A stretch of DNA of 64,000 nucleotides from Streptomonospora sp. PA3 (lineage in GTDB: Bacteria; Actinomycetota; Actinomycetes; Streptosporangiales; Streptosporangiaceae): contig NZ_VTZW01000008.1 in the NCBI RefSeq assembly GCF_009728995.1, forward strand, positions 372,001-436,000. The letters run 5' to 3'. The notes under the pieces are model-generated. The model was not told the origin of the DNA. It made no database searches and worked only from the letters and a program-made list of their open reading frames with translations. The position numbers and the translations under genes are program-made. Below, piece after piece: positions 1-9,205 of this stretch; within the stretch, counting starts at the first letter, position 1; every line of letters starts with the position of its first letter.

Positions 1-414
1 ACCGGCGCGCCTCCATTCGGACGCCCCCCGGAAGCGAGCGCGGGAACCGCCGCCGCACGAGACCGTTTTCGCCTGCACTCGGCAGCATAGGCGCAGGCGC
101 GCCGCCGTAGGCGGCGATGCGCACGAAAGATCGCGGAGTCGTCCCGGCGCCGGCGTCCCGGCGGCCGCGAAAACGCAGCGGAATGGCCGGTTCCAGCGAA
201 AAGCGGACTTCTCGGAATTCGGCGCAGGGCAGCGGTGCCGAATGGCCTGTCCTCTCGCATACGGCTCGCCGACGAAGCCGTCCCGCCGCACCGGCCGCGG
301 CCGCCCCCGCGCGCACTCTCGCACGGCGCCCGGGCGCCCCGTCCCGGTCGCGAAGCAGGTCACCCGCCCGAGCGGCCGCGCGCGGGGCCGCGACGCACTA
401 AGTTGGGGCGGGTC
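1..414. other. No gene recognised
   Basis: This GC-rich stretch holds no open frame with recognisable family similarity. A small hairpin with 7-bp arms and a 3-nt loop lies at 100-116. Nothing here resembles the JetD/DUF2399 nuclease that would complete the Wadjet-like locus beginning at 415. Confidence 0.5.
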
Positions 415-2127
415 ATGCACAACGAGGCCGAAGAGACCCCGAGCACCACCGGAAGCGGCACCATCGCTCCCGCCGGGCCGCCCGCCGCGGGCGCCGCCGA
501 AGAGCCCCCGGCCCCCGCATCTCCCGACACGGCCGGCCCGCCCGGCTCCGGCGCCGACCGGCTGCGGCTCTACGGCTACCTCACCGCCCCCGAGCGCCGC
601 ACCTACCTGGCGATCATGCGGCTGTTCACCTCGACGCTCATGGCCGACCTGGGCGCCGGCGAGATCGCCTCCGCGCTGGCCGCCGCCGAACGGCGCGGCG
701 AGATCGACCCGGGCGAGTCCCGGCTGGAGGTGGTCGTCGACCGCCTGGAGCAGCTGGCCCGCTGGGGCAACCTCGTGCCGGGCCGGCGCGAGCCCGCGGC
801 CACCATCGCCGAGTTCACCCGCAGCCGGGTACGCTACCAGGCGGCCAAACTCGCGGTACGCGTGCAGCGCGACGCCGAGGAGGTGCTGGAGGTCGCCGAG
901 GGCGCCCGCGAGGTCTCCCGCGAGCTGCTGCCGGCCATCGAGCGCGGGCTCGCCGACATCGACGGCACCCTCGGCGAGGTCCTGGCCGCCGAGCAGGGCC
1001 GCGGCCCCGGCGCGGACTCGGCGCGGAGCCTGCGCGAGCGGCTGGCCCGCCAGGTGACCACGCTGTTCCTGCAGCACGACGAGTTCGCGGCGGCCGTGCG
1101 CGACTTCTACGCCTACCTCGGCTCGGTCATCGCCCGCTACGACCTCGCCCCCGCCGAGATGGCCGGCTTCAAGCACATGCTGCTGGAGTACGTCGAACTG
1201 ATCGCCCAGGACGTGCTGCGCCACTCCGAACCCGTCGTGCTGCGGCTGGAGGCGCTCAACCGGCACCGCGACGCGCTGCTGCGGCGCCTGGACGCCGGCA
1301 CCGGCGCCGACGCCGCGCTGGGCCCGGGCCGAGCGGGCCCGGGCCAGACCGAGCTGGTGGAGCGCGCACCCGGCCGGCGGGCCGCGGACTGGGAGCAGCT
1401 GACGGGGTGGTTCGTCGGCCGCCCCGGGCGCCCCTCGGAGGTCGACGCGCTGCGGGAGGCCACCAGCCGCGCCATCACCGCCCTGTTCGCCAACGTCAAA
1501 CGGGTCACCGGAGCCGGCGGGGTGGACCCCGGGCGGCGCCGCGACCTGCTGCGGCTGGCGGGCTGGTTCGACGCTGCCGCGCCCGAGGCCGCCCACGACC
1601 TCTACGCCGCCGCCTTCGGCCTGTTCTCGGCCCGCCACCTGGGGATCGCCGCCGACGACGACTCCCCCGACCCCGCGCACACCTGGCCGCAGGGCCGCCG
1701 CATCGACGTCGAGGTCAACGTGCGCAGCCGCAGCGAGCGCGCGCCCGGCGGCCCGTCGCCGCGCATCAGCGACGACCCGCTGGGGCGCGCGGCGCTGCTG
1801 GAGGAGGAGCAGCGCCGCCGCAGCCGGCGCAGCGCCGCGGTGGGCGAGCTGTCGGCGGCCCGCGGCGACCTGGCGGGCGCGCGGCTGTCCAGCGACGCAC
1901 TGGAGGTGCTGTGCGAGCTGCTGACCCTGGCCGGAGCCACCCGCGACGGCCCCGCCGATACCGGCAGCGCCTCCGACGCGGTCACCGGCCTGACGGTGGT
2001 GCTGGAGCCCCGGCCCGAGCAGGTGGCGCGCATCGGCTCCGAGCTGGGGTCGATGGAGCTGCACGGGGTCGACGTGCGCCTCAGCGTCGAGGAGCCGCTG
2101 CTGCCGGGATCGGAGGGATCGCCGTGA
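415..2127 (+). CDS. jetA: Wadjet type III JetA-like protein (DUF2397/TIGR02677)
   Basis: This is a 570-residue protein of the DUF2397/TIGR02677 family, the kleisin-like subunit of type III Wadjet SMC complexes, which act against plasmids. A low-complexity Ala/Pro/Gly N-terminus of about 45 residues precedes the conserved start of the family (LYGYLTAPERRTYLAIMR near residues 52-70). A long helical middle follows, with basic and acidic helices. The family is usually nearer 500 residues. The ATG at 415 is preferred because upstream sequence in the same frame is Arg/Pro-rich and unlike the family; the purine-rich GGGGCGGG just ahead is a modest ribosome binding site. The JetB-like gene starts 61 bp downstream and the JetC-like gene follows, so the three probably form one operon. 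The function is known from the family; activity here is inferred. Confidence 0.85.
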   Translation: MHNEAEETPSTTGSGTIAPAGPPAAGAAEEPPAPASPDTAGPPGSGADRLRLYGYLTAPERRTYLAIMRLFTSTLMADLGAGEIASALAAAERRGEIDPGESRLEVVVDRLEQLARWGNLVPGRREPAATIAEFTRSRVRYQAAKLAVRVQRDAEEVLEVAEGAREVSRELLPAIERGLADIDGTLGEVLAAEQGRGPGADSARSLRERLARQVTTLFLQHDEFAAAVRDFYAYLGSVIARYDLAPAEMAGFKHMLLEYVELIAQDVLRHSEPVVLRLEALNRHRDALLRRLDAGTGADAALGPGRAGPGQTELVERAPGRRAADWEQLTGWFVGRPGRPSEVDALREATSRAITALFANVKRVTGAGGVDPGRRRDLLRLAGWFDAAAPEAAHDLYAAAFGLFSARHLGIAADDDSPDPAHTWPQGRRIDVEVNVRSRSERAPGGPSPRISDDPLGRAALLEEEQRRRSRRSAAVGELSAARGDLAGARLSSDALEVLCELLTLAGATRDGPADTGSASDAVTGLTVVLEPRPEQVARIGSELGSMELHGVDVRLSVEEPLLPGSEGSP

Positions 2128-2188
2128 CCCCCGCCGCCACCCGCACCTTTGGAGACGCCGCGCGCGCCCCGCGGGCGGGCGGTGCCCG

Positions 2189-3682
2189 GTGAGCCGCCGC
2201 GATCCGCTGGCCGGCGGGGAGACCGCCGCCTTCGACGGACTGGACGAGATCGAGGCCGCCCAGGTGCGCCGGTGCGCGCGGGTGCTGCTGCGGCGCCCGC
2301 TGCTGCGCGCCCAGGGGCCCGACGGCGAGGCGCTGCAGGCCGTGCGGCGCTACGCCGACCGCCTGCAGGCCCTCTTCGCGGGCTACCTGGGCTACCGGCT
2401 GGTGGTGGAACCGGGGTTCGCCCGCCTGTACAAGACGGGGCACGCCCCCGACGGCGTGCGCGGCGCCCACAAGCCCAACGGGGCGCCGTTCACCCCGCGC
2501 GCCTACGCCTACCTGGCGCTGGTGCTGGCCGTGCTCACCGGCGGCCAGGGCCAGTTGCTGCTGTCGTCGCTGGTGGCGGAGGTGCGCGCGATGGGCGCCG
2601 AGGCGGGCCTGGAACTGGGCTCGGGCATCGTCGACCGGCGCGCACTCGCCGCCGCGCTGCGCCACCTGATCGACCTCGGCGTGCTCAGCGAGACCGACGG
2701 CAGCGTGTCGCCGTGGGCCGAGGACGCCGACCGCGAGGCGCTGCTGACCGTCGACCCCGAACTGCTGGGCCACCTGGTCGCGGCGCCGCTGGCGCGGATC
2801 GGCTCGCCCGAGGAGCTGGCGGGCGGCCCGGCCGGCCACACGGCCGCGGACGGGGGCGTCGCCGAGGGCGCGGCCGTGGAGGAGCGCCACCGGGTGCGGC
2901 GGCGGATCGTGGAGGACCCGGTCGTGCCGCACTCCTCACTGCGCCCCGGCGAAGGCGACTGGCTGCGCGCCAACCTGGGCTCGGAGGCCCACCTGCTGGA
3001 GGAGCTGACCGGCCTGCGGCTGGAAGTGCGCGCGGAGGGCGTGCTTGCGGTCGACCCGGAGGGCTACCTCACCGACCGGCACTTCCCCGGCACCGGCACC
3101 GTGGCCCGCATCGCGCTGCTCGCGGCCGCGGAGCTGCTGGAGGAGGCGCAGCAGGAGGACGCCGGCAGCGGTGCGAGCGGGCCGAAGGGTATCGAAGCGC
3201 CCCGCAGGCCCGCGGGAGGCAGCAATAGGAGCGGGCCGAAGGGGCGCGGTGCCGCCTGGACTGACGAGCGCGGGGAGCGAGGAACGAGCGACCCAAGCGA
3301 GGAGGGAAGGCGGCACCTCCAAGCGCCCCGCAGGCCCGCGGAAAGCAGCAGCGCGGACGACGGCTGGGTGCCCGTCAGCGGCGACCGGCTCGCCGCGGCC
3401 GTGTCGGCGCTGGCCGAGCGTTACCCGCGCGCCTGGTCGCGCGAGGCCGTCCGCGACACCGGCCGCCTCGCCGCCTCGGTCGTCCAGACCCTGGCCCAGT
3501 CGGGGCTGGCGCGCGCCGGCCCCGGAGCGGCGGTGGAGATCAGCACGGCGGCGGCCCGCTACCGGCCGGTGCCCGACGGCCCCGAAGGACGGCAGCCGGA
3601 GGAGGGCGCCGCCGCCGACAGCGCGGGCGGCACCGCCGGCGGCGCGCCCGGCCCCGGCCAGGACGCCCTCTTCGGGCTGTAA
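2189..3682 (+). CDS. jetB: Wadjet type III JetB-like protein (DUF2398/TIGR02678)
   Basis: This 497-residue protein belongs to DUF2398/TIGR02678, the MukE/KITE-like winged-helix partner that bridges kleisin and SMC in type III Wadjet. Visible family segments are the N-terminal helices (VRRCARVLLRRPLL), the central GAPFTPRAYAYLALVLAVL, and the C-terminal VRRRIVEDPVVPHSSL and LEVRAEGVLAVDPEGYLTD blocks. It starts at a GTG, 61 bp after jetA. Residues about 328-385 are a Gly/Arg/Ser/Pro-rich insertion made of short DNA repeats (see the repeat at 3173-3345). It splits the conserved body from a final C-terminal segment and explains why the protein is longer than the usual 400 or so residues. The frame stays open through the insertion, so the protein may still be functional. 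Confidence 0.82.
   Translation: MSRRDPLAGGETAAFDGLDEIEAAQVRRCARVLLRRPLLRAQGPDGEALQAVRRYADRLQALFAGYLGYRLVVEPGFARLYKTGHAPDGVRGAHKPNGAPFTPRAYAYLALVLAVLTGGQGQLLLSSLVAEVRAMGAEAGLELGSGIVDRRALAAALRHLIDLGVLSETDGSVSPWAEDADREALLTVDPELLGHLVAAPLARIGSPEELAGGPAGHTAADGGVAEGAAVEERHRVRRRIVEDPVVPHSSLRPGEGDWLRANLGSEAHLLEELTGLRLEVRAEGVLAVDPEGYLTDRHFPGTGTVARIALLAAAELLEEAQQEDAGSGASGPKGIEAPRRPAGGSNRSGPKGRGAAWTDERGERGTSDPSEEGRRHLQAPRRPAESSSADDGWVPVSGDRLAAAVSALAERYPRAWSREAVRDTGRLAASVVQTLAQSGLARAGPGAAVEISTAAARYRPVPDGPEGRQPEEGAAADSAGGTAGGAPGPGQDALFGL
3173..3345. repeat. Intragenic repeat insertion in jetB
   Basis: The block carries two sets of direct repeats: a 21-bp identical copy at 3195-3215 and 3321-3341, and a shorter one (GAGCGGGCCGAAGGG) at 3175-3189 and 3229-3243. 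Between them lies an inverted pair, GGTGCCGCCT at 3248-3257 and AGGCGGCACC at 3308-3317. Its translation is low-complexity and unrelated to DUF2398. It reads in frame through the gene, like a small MITE or REP-type element that inserted without stopping translation. Confidence 0.6.
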
Positions 3683-3792
3683 CGCCGACCGCGCCCGGTG
3701 CCGCGCCCCGCCGGGCGCACGGCCGCGTCGGCGCCGCCTTCTACCCTGCTCGTAGCGCCAGCCCCGCTCCCCCAAGGCACAGGTTCGATCCC

Positions 3793-3797
3793 GGAGG
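3793..3797 (+). promoter_or_regulatory. Ribosome binding site of jetC that decides an unusual start
   Basis: A strong GGAGG stands here. In the jetC frame the codons from the TAG at 3753-3755 to residue Trp-Arg-Leu contain no ATG, GTG or TTG. At the proper spacing from GGAGG there are two consecutive ATC codons, at 3804 and 3807. The site therefore points to a non-canonical ATC initiation codon, or else to a sequence difference in a former ATG or GTG. Confidence 0.55.
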
Positions 3798-3806
3798 TAC
3801 ACGATC

Positions 3807-6800
3807 ATCGCCAGCGAGCCCGATCAGCAGGCCGAGCCCGCCCGCGCGCCCGCGGCGCAGGACGCCTCCCGGCGCGAGCGGTGGCGGCTGCACCGCGGCG
3901 GCGTGGTGAACATCTGGCAGTACCGCGACGAGGAGTTCGACCTCTCCGGCGGCCGGGTGATCTTCAAGGGCACCAACGGCTCGGGCAAGTCGCGCACCCT
4001 GGAGCTGCTGCTGCCGCTGTGCCTGGACGGCGACCTGCGCAACATGGGCTGCAAGGGCTTCGACACCGTCAGCATGAGCCGGCTGATGCTCGACGACTAC
4101 GCCGAAGGCACCATGCGGGTGGGTTATGCCTGGATCGAGCTGCGCGGCACCGCCGCCGACGGCACCGAGGAGTTCACGACCTGCGGCGTCGGAGTCAAGG
4201 CCAGCGCCTCCAGCCGCCAGGTCTCCGACTCCTGGCGGTTCATCACGCCGCTGCGGGTCAACAAGGACTTCGCGCTCACCGAGCAGGACCGCCCCATCGG
4301 CCAGGCGCGGCTGCGCGAGCGCATCGGCGAGGACGCCGTCGTCAGCGGGCAGGACGCCTTCCAGCAGCGCGTCGCCGCGACCGTCTACGGCATCAGCGGG
4401 GGCAGCCGCTACGCCGACCTGCTGCACCTGCAGCGCACCCTGCGCAACCCCGACATCGGGCTGAAGGTGCTGCAAGGGCAGCTGGAGCAGCTGCTCTCGG
4501 ACGCGCTGCCGCCGGTGGACCCCGAGGTCGTCGCCCGCACCGCCGCGGGGCTGGACAACCTCGAAGGGGTGCGGCGCAACGTCGCCCGGCTGCGCCGCGC
4601 CGACGGCGCGCTCGCCGAGTTCCTGGAGGGGTACCGCGGCTACGCGCTGGGGGTGCTCGCCGACCGCGCCGCCGCGCTGGAGTCGGCTGAGGCCGAGGCG
4701 GAGCGGGCCGAGGCGCGGCGCGCAAAGCGCGAGACCGAGCGCGCCGCGGCAGAGGAGGCGCTGCGCGGCGCCGAAGCCGAGCGCGACGCCGTCACCGAGC
4801 GCACCGACACCGTCCAGACCGAACTGGAGGCGCTGAAGGCCTCGCCCGCCTACACGGCCCTGGGCGACCTGGAGGACAAGGAGGCCACCGTCGCCTCCCA
4901 GCGGCGGCACGTGGTCGCGGCGCTGGACAACGCGGCCGGCCTGCGCACCGCCGAGGAGCAGTCGCTGGGCGCACTGGAGCGCTCGGCGGCGCTGGTGGCG
5001 CGCCTGGGCGAGTCCGCGGCCACGGGAGCCGCCGAAGCGCGCGCGACGCTGGAGGGCCTGGGCCTGGGCACCGCCTTGGGCGGGCTGCCCGACCTGGTCT
5101 GCGACCTGCGCCGCGGCCGGGCCGCCGAGCGCGTGCTGCGCTCGCCCGAACCCGGCGCCCGGCCCGAGGAGGTCCAGCGCGAAACCGCGCCCCCGATCGC
5201 CGCCGCGGAACTGGAGGGCGCCGCCGCGCGCGCCGCCGACCAGGTGGCCGAGGCGGCCCGCGCGGCGGCCGAGCGCGGCCCCGAACTCGCGGCGCTGCGC
5301 TCGCGCGCCGAGCACCTCGACGAGGAGGAGCGGCGCGTCCAGCACCTGGGCGAGCAGGCCGCACGCGCCGCCGAGGACGCCGACGCCGCGGCCCGCCGGG
5401 CGCGCGAGGGCGACGAGCGCCTGCGCGAGCTCGGTCGGTCCTGGGCCGAAGCGGTCGAGCGCTGGTACTCCGAGGCACTGCCCGCCGACGACCGCCCGGA
5501 GGCGGGCGAGCTGCCCGATGCGCCCGAGGGCTCGGACGTGGGCGCCGACCCCGAGGCCTACCGCGGGTTCCACCGCGACGTGCGCACCGCGCTGCAGCCG
5601 CGCCTGCGCACCGCCCAGCACGCGGTGCTGCAGGCCGAGCAGCGCCTGGCCGCCGCCGAGGACGAGCGCGCCCGCCTGGAGGAGGAGCGTGCGGCGCTGC
5701 GCGAGTCGGCGGAGGTGGAACCGCCCGCGCCCGCGCTGACCACCGCCGAGCGCTCCCCCGCCCAGGGCGCGCCCTTCCACCGGCTGGTCGACTTCGCCCC
5801 CGGGCTGCCCGCGCAGGCGCAGGCGGGCCTGGAGGCGGCCCTGCACGCCGGCGGCCTGCTCAACGCCTGGGTGCGCGCCGACGGCTGGATCGGCGGGCTC
5901 GCCGAGCGCGACGGCGACGACGTCTGGGCCCTCCCCGGCCCGCCGTGCGAGGGCCCGTCGCTGGCCGACGCGCTGCGGCCCGCCACCGGCGACACGGCCG
6001 TGCCCGAGCGGGTCGTGGAGGCCCTGCTGCGCTCCGTCCCGCTGCTTGCGCCCGCCGAGCCCGCCGCGGCGGACGGCACCGCCTTCGCCTCGCTGGTCGA
6101 GCCGCGCGGCGGCCTGGCGGAGGCCGACCGCGCCCGGCTGGAAGCCGCCTGGCACACCGGCGGGCTCGCCGACGCCCGGGTGCTGCCCGACGGCCGACTC
6201 ACCGCCGCCGACGGCACCCCGTTCCTTTCCGGCGGCACCGCGCAGCCGTCCGGGCCTGTGCTGGCCGACGTGCTGCGTCCGCGCGGCGCAGGCGCCGGCC
6301 CCGCCCGCGAGACCGTCGAGGACCTGCTGGGCTCCACCCCGCTGCCTGGGGCGGGCGCCCGCCCGCCCGCCGGGCTCGCCTTCGGTGCGGACGGGCGCTG
6401 GCGGGCCGGCGCGCTGCACGGGCGCCACCGCAAGGCCGTCGCCGAGTACATCGGTGCCGGGGCGCGCGACGAGGCGCGGCGGCGGCGCGCCGACGAGCTG
6501 GAGCGCGAGTGCGCCCGCATCGGCGCCGCGATCGGCACCGGTTCCGACGACGGCCTGCGCGCGCAGCTCGCGCGAGCGCAGCACCGCGAGTCGGCGTGGC
6601 AGTCCTGCCTGGACTCCTTCCCCGACATCGGCGAGGTGCTGCGCGGCCGCATCGAGGCCCAGTCGCGCCGCTCGGCCGCGGCCCGCGCCGCCTCCGACGC
6701 CGAGGAGGCCGACGCCGACCACGCCCGCGCACGCGCGCGCCTGGGCGCCGAGCAGGGCGACCACCGGCGGGCCTGCGCCGAGGTGGGCGTGGCCGCCGAC

Positions 6801-8396
6801 GCCGCCCGGCTGCGCGAGCTGTCCGAGCGCGCCCGCCGCGCCGCCGCCGAACTGGAGGGCGTCGGCACGCTGCTGCGCCGCGACTATCCCGAGGCGCTGC
6901 GGTCGCTGGCCGCCGCCCAGGACGACCACGCCCGCACCGTCGAGACCCGGCGCAAGGCCGAGGCCGACGCCGCCGAGGCCCACCGCGCCTACACCGAGGC
7001 GCACGCGGTCCTGGCGACCCTGAGCTCCGGGCTCGGCCGCGACGCCGAGGAGGTCGGCGCCCGCATCGCCGCCCTGCAGGAGGAGCGCGCCCAGCTGCGA
7101 AACCGCGCGCCCAAGGCCCAAAGCGACGTCGAGGCGGCCATCAAGGCGCTCGCCGACGCCGAGGGGCGCCTGGACGCCGAGGAGGCCCGGGCGCGCGAGG
7201 CGCGCGCCGGGGTCGCCGATGCCGAGGACGCGCTGACCGACGCCGCCGGTGTCGGCGGCGTGTGGGAGGCCGCGACGGGCCAGGTCGAACCGCCGTTCGA
7301 GCGCGCCGAGCTGCGGTCGGCGCTGGCGGCGGCCCTCCAGCGCAGCACCGCCGAGGACGGCGGCGCGGAGCGGTCCGCGACCCCGGCCGGTGCGGGCGGC
7401 AGGCGGTCCGGCGGCAGGCGCGGCCGCCGTGGGGCGGGCGATCCCGCAGCGCTGGAGCGCGACCTGATCGCGCGCCTGCAGGCGCTGCAGTCCGCGCTCG
7501 CCGGCACCCACGACGTGCAGGCCGACCGGGAGCAGGGCATCCTCACCGTCACCGTCAGCGAGGACGCCGGCACCGCCCCGGTCGCGGCCACCGCCCGCGC
7601 CACCGCCGCCCGGCTCGCCCAGGCCGAGGAGAACCTCACCGAACGCGAGGAGGGCGTCTTCGAGGAGTACCTGCTCGGCGACATCGCCGAGGAGCTGCAC
7701 CGCCAGATCGGCGCCGCCGAGGCGCTGACCCGCCGGATGAACACCGTGCTGGAGGCCGCCCACTCCAGCCAGGGCGTGCGGGTGGAATTGTCCTGGGAGC
7801 CGGCGCCGCAGCTGGACCCGGCCGAGCGCTCGGCGTTCGCCCTGGCCAAGAAGCCGCTCGCCGCGCGCACGGCCGAGGAGAACGACCGGTTGCGCCGGGC
7901 TCTGCTGGACCGCATCCGCGCCACGCGCGCCCAGGGCGGCGGCACCGGCTACGCCGAGCTGCTGTCGGGCGCGCTCGACTACCGCCGGTGGTACGCCTAC
8001 CGGGTGCGCATCCACGACACCGGCCCCGACGGCAAGCCGCGCGACCGCCGCATCCGCCAGCTCTCCTCGGGCGAGACCCGCCTGGTCTCCTACGTCACCC
8101 TGTTCGCCGCCAGCGCGGCGTTCTACGACGCCCTGCAGAGCGGCGCCGACGGCCCGCTGCGCATGGTGCTGCTGGACGAGGCCTTCGAACGGCTCGATGA
8201 CCCCACGATCGCGCGCCTGCTGGAGCTGCTGGTGGATCTGGACATGGACTGGGCGATCACCTGGCCCTCGGGCTACGGCGTCTCCCCCAGGATCGACCGC
8301 ATGCACATCTACGACATCCTCAAGCGCAAGGGCGCCTGGGGCGTGGCCTGCGCACGCACGACCTGGAACGGGGCGGGATTCGAGCGGGCCGGGTGA
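3807..8396 (+). CDS. jetC: Wadjet type III JetC-like SMC ATPase (TIGR02680)
   Basis: This large SMC/MukB-like ATPase (about 1529 residues from the ATC at 3807) belongs to TIGR02680, the loop-extruding motor of type III Wadjet. Family sequence begins at RWRLHRGGVVNIWQYRDEEF. The Walker A motif GTNGSGKS follows near residue 55, and two long Ala/Glu/Arg coiled-coil stretches flank a Gly/Ala-rich hinge region. The C-terminal ATPase half has the signature LSSGETR near residue 1420 and Walker B MVLLDEAFERLDD near 1455. The first ordinary start codon in frame is GTG 3903, but it would delete conserved residues ahead of Walker A, whereas GGAGG at 3793-3797 points to ATC 3804 or 3807. A JetD/DUF2399 TOPRIM nuclease normally accompanies this set; none is found before the unrelated reductase gene 116 bp downstream. 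Confidence 0.85.
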   Translation: MASEPDQQAEPARAPAAQDASRRERWRLHRGGVVNIWQYRDEEFDLSGGRVIFKGTNGSGKSRTLELLLPLCLDGDLRNMGCKGFDTVSMSRLMLDDYAEGTMRVGYAWIELRGTAADGTEEFTTCGVGVKASASSRQVSDSWRFITPLRVNKDFALTEQDRPIGQARLRERIGEDAVVSGQDAFQQRVAATVYGISGGSRYADLLHLQRTLRNPDIGLKVLQGQLEQLLSDALPPVDPEVVARTAAGLDNLEGVRRNVARLRRADGALAEFLEGYRGYALGVLADRAAALESAEAEAERAEARRAKRETERAAAEEALRGAEAERDAVTERTDTVQTELEALKASPAYTALGDLEDKEATVASQRRHVVAALDNAAGLRTAEEQSLGALERSAALVARLGESAATGAAEARATLEGLGLGTALGGLPDLVCDLRRGRAAERVLRSPEPGARPEEVQRETAPPIAAAELEGAAARAADQVAEAARAAAERGPELAALRSRAEHLDEEERRVQHLGEQAARAAEDADAAARRAREGDERLRELGRSWAEAVERWYSEALPADDRPEAGELPDAPEGSDVGADPEAYRGFHRDVRTALQPRLRTAQHAVLQAEQRLAAAEDERARLEEERAALRESAEVEPPAPALTTAERSPAQGAPFHRLVDFAPGLPAQAQAGLEAALHAGGLLNAWVRADGWIGGLAERDGDDVWALPGPPCEGPSLADALRPATGDTAVPERVVEALLRSVPLLAPAEPAAADGTAFASLVEPRGGLAEADRARLEAAWHTGGLADARVLPDGRLTAADGTPFLSGGTAQPSGPVLADVLRPRGAGAGPARETVEDLLGSTPLPGAGARPPAGLAFGADGRWRAGALHGRHRKAVAEYIGAGARDEARRRRADELERECARIGAAIGTGSDDGLRAQLARAQHRESAWQSCLDSFPDIGEVLRGRIEAQSRRSAAARAASDAEEADADHARARARLGAEQGDHRRACAEVGVAADAARLRELSERARRAAAELEGVGTLLRRDYPEALRSLAAAQDDHARTVETRRKAEADAAEAHRAYTEAHAVLATLSSGLGRDAEEVGARIAALQEERAQLRNRAPKAQSDVEAAIKALADAEGRLDAEEARAREARAGVADAEDALTDAAGVGGVWEAATGQVEPPFERAELRSALAAALQRSTAEDGGAERSATPAGAGGRRSGGRRGRRGAGDPAALERDLIARLQALQSALAGTHDVQADREQGILTVTVSEDAGTAPVAATARATAARLAQAEENLTEREEGVFEEYLLGDIAEELHRQIGAAEALTRRMNTVLEAAHSSQGVRVELSWEPAPQLDPAERSAFALAKKPLAARTAEENDRLRRALLDRIRATRAQGGGTGYAELLSGALDYRRWYAYRVRIHDTGPDGKPRDRRIRQLSSGETRLVSYVTLFAASAAFYDALQSGADGPLRMVLLDEAFERLDDPTIARLLELLVDLDMDWAITWPSGYGVSPRIDRMHIYDILKRKGAWGVACARTTWNGAGFERAG

Positions 8397-8512
8397 GCAG
8401 GGGCCGGCCGGGGGGGCTGGAGGCGGCTCGGCTCCGGGAGTGCGGCGGCGATGAGTTCGGCCGCCCTCGCCGGTCCACCCCCACACACCCTCGATCACCC
8501 TGGGAGCGCATC

Positions 8513-9091
8513 ATGCCCGCCACGTACACCTTCGACGTCTTCTCCAGCCTCGACGGCTTCGGCTCCCACTGCGGCGACTGGGGCGGGTACTGGGGCAAGC
8601 AGGGCCCCGAACTGCTCGACCGCCGCCTCGCCCTCTACGACGAGGAGCCGCGGATGGTCTTCGGAGCCGCCACCTTCCGGCAGTTCGTGTCGATGCTGGC
8701 CGAAAGCACCGAGGGGTCCGACGTGCGCGACGCCTGGGTCACGCGGATGCGGAACCTGCCGGCGACGGTGGTCTCGACCAGCCTGGAGGGCCCCCTCGAC
8801 TGGCCCGACGCGACCGTCGCGCGCGGCGACGCCGTCGACGTCGTCGCCCGGCTCAAGGAGGAGTCGCCGGTGCCGCTGCGCTCGCACGGCAGCCTGTCGA
8901 TGAACCGGGCCCTGATGGCCGCCGGCCTGGTCGACCGCGTCCAGGTGACGGTCTTTCCGGTGATCACCGGCCGGACCGGGCAGGCCCCCGTGTTCGAGAA
9001 CGCGGCCGACTTCGACCTCGAACTCATCGAGAGCCGCACGCTCGACGGCCGCACCCAGGAGCTCACCTACCGGCCCGTCCTGCACGCCTGA
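8513..9091 (+). CDS. RibD C-terminal/dihydrofolate reductase-like protein
   Basis: This 192-residue protein of the bacterial bifunctional deaminase-reductase C-terminal (RibD_C, DHFR-like) fold opens with the typical TYTFDVFSSLDGFGS. It continues with the GAATFRQF helix, and SHGSLSMNRALMAAGLVDRVQVTVFPVITG matches the family's NADPH-binding core. Such stand-alone proteins are presumed NADPH-dependent reductases of unknown substrate. The ATG at 8513 begins the domain directly. The gene lies 116 bp after jetC and could be read through from it, but it is not a known Wadjet component. Confidence 0.8.
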   Translation: MPATYTFDVFSSLDGFGSHCGDWGGYWGKQGPELLDRRLALYDEEPRMVFGAATFRQFVSMLAESTEGSDVRDAWVTRMRNLPATVVSTSLEGPLDWPDATVARGDAVDVVARLKEESPVPLRSHGSLSMNRALMAAGLVDRVQVTVFPVITGRTGQAPVFENAADFDLELIESRTLDGRTQELTYRPVLHA

Positions 9092-9205
9092 GCCGCCAAG
9101 GCCCGCCCGATCCGGTGAGCGGCCCGCGGCGCCCCTGGTCACGCGCGTGCCGATCGCCTGGGGCCGCCGGCGGCGGCCGTCCCGCCGGCATGCGGCGCGC
9201 TCCGC

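Noticed and set aside
3903-3905. GTG 3903 as the jetC start
   Set aside because: It lies after conserved family residues (RWRLHRGG) and 105 bp from the only good ribosome binding site, so it is unlikely to be the main start.
3741-8498. A very long open frame on the minus strand opposite jetC
   Set aside because: It is a GC-shadow frame: Gly/Ala/Arg/Val-rich, no family similarity, and exactly opposite a gene with Walker motifs. Similar antisense frames opposite thrS, ndh, the carboxylase genes and the FAD monooxygenase were left out for the same reason.
8513-9091. The reductase-like gene as the missing Wadjet effector
   Set aside because: Its sequence is a RibD_C/DHFR-type fold with no TOPRIM or nuclease motif.
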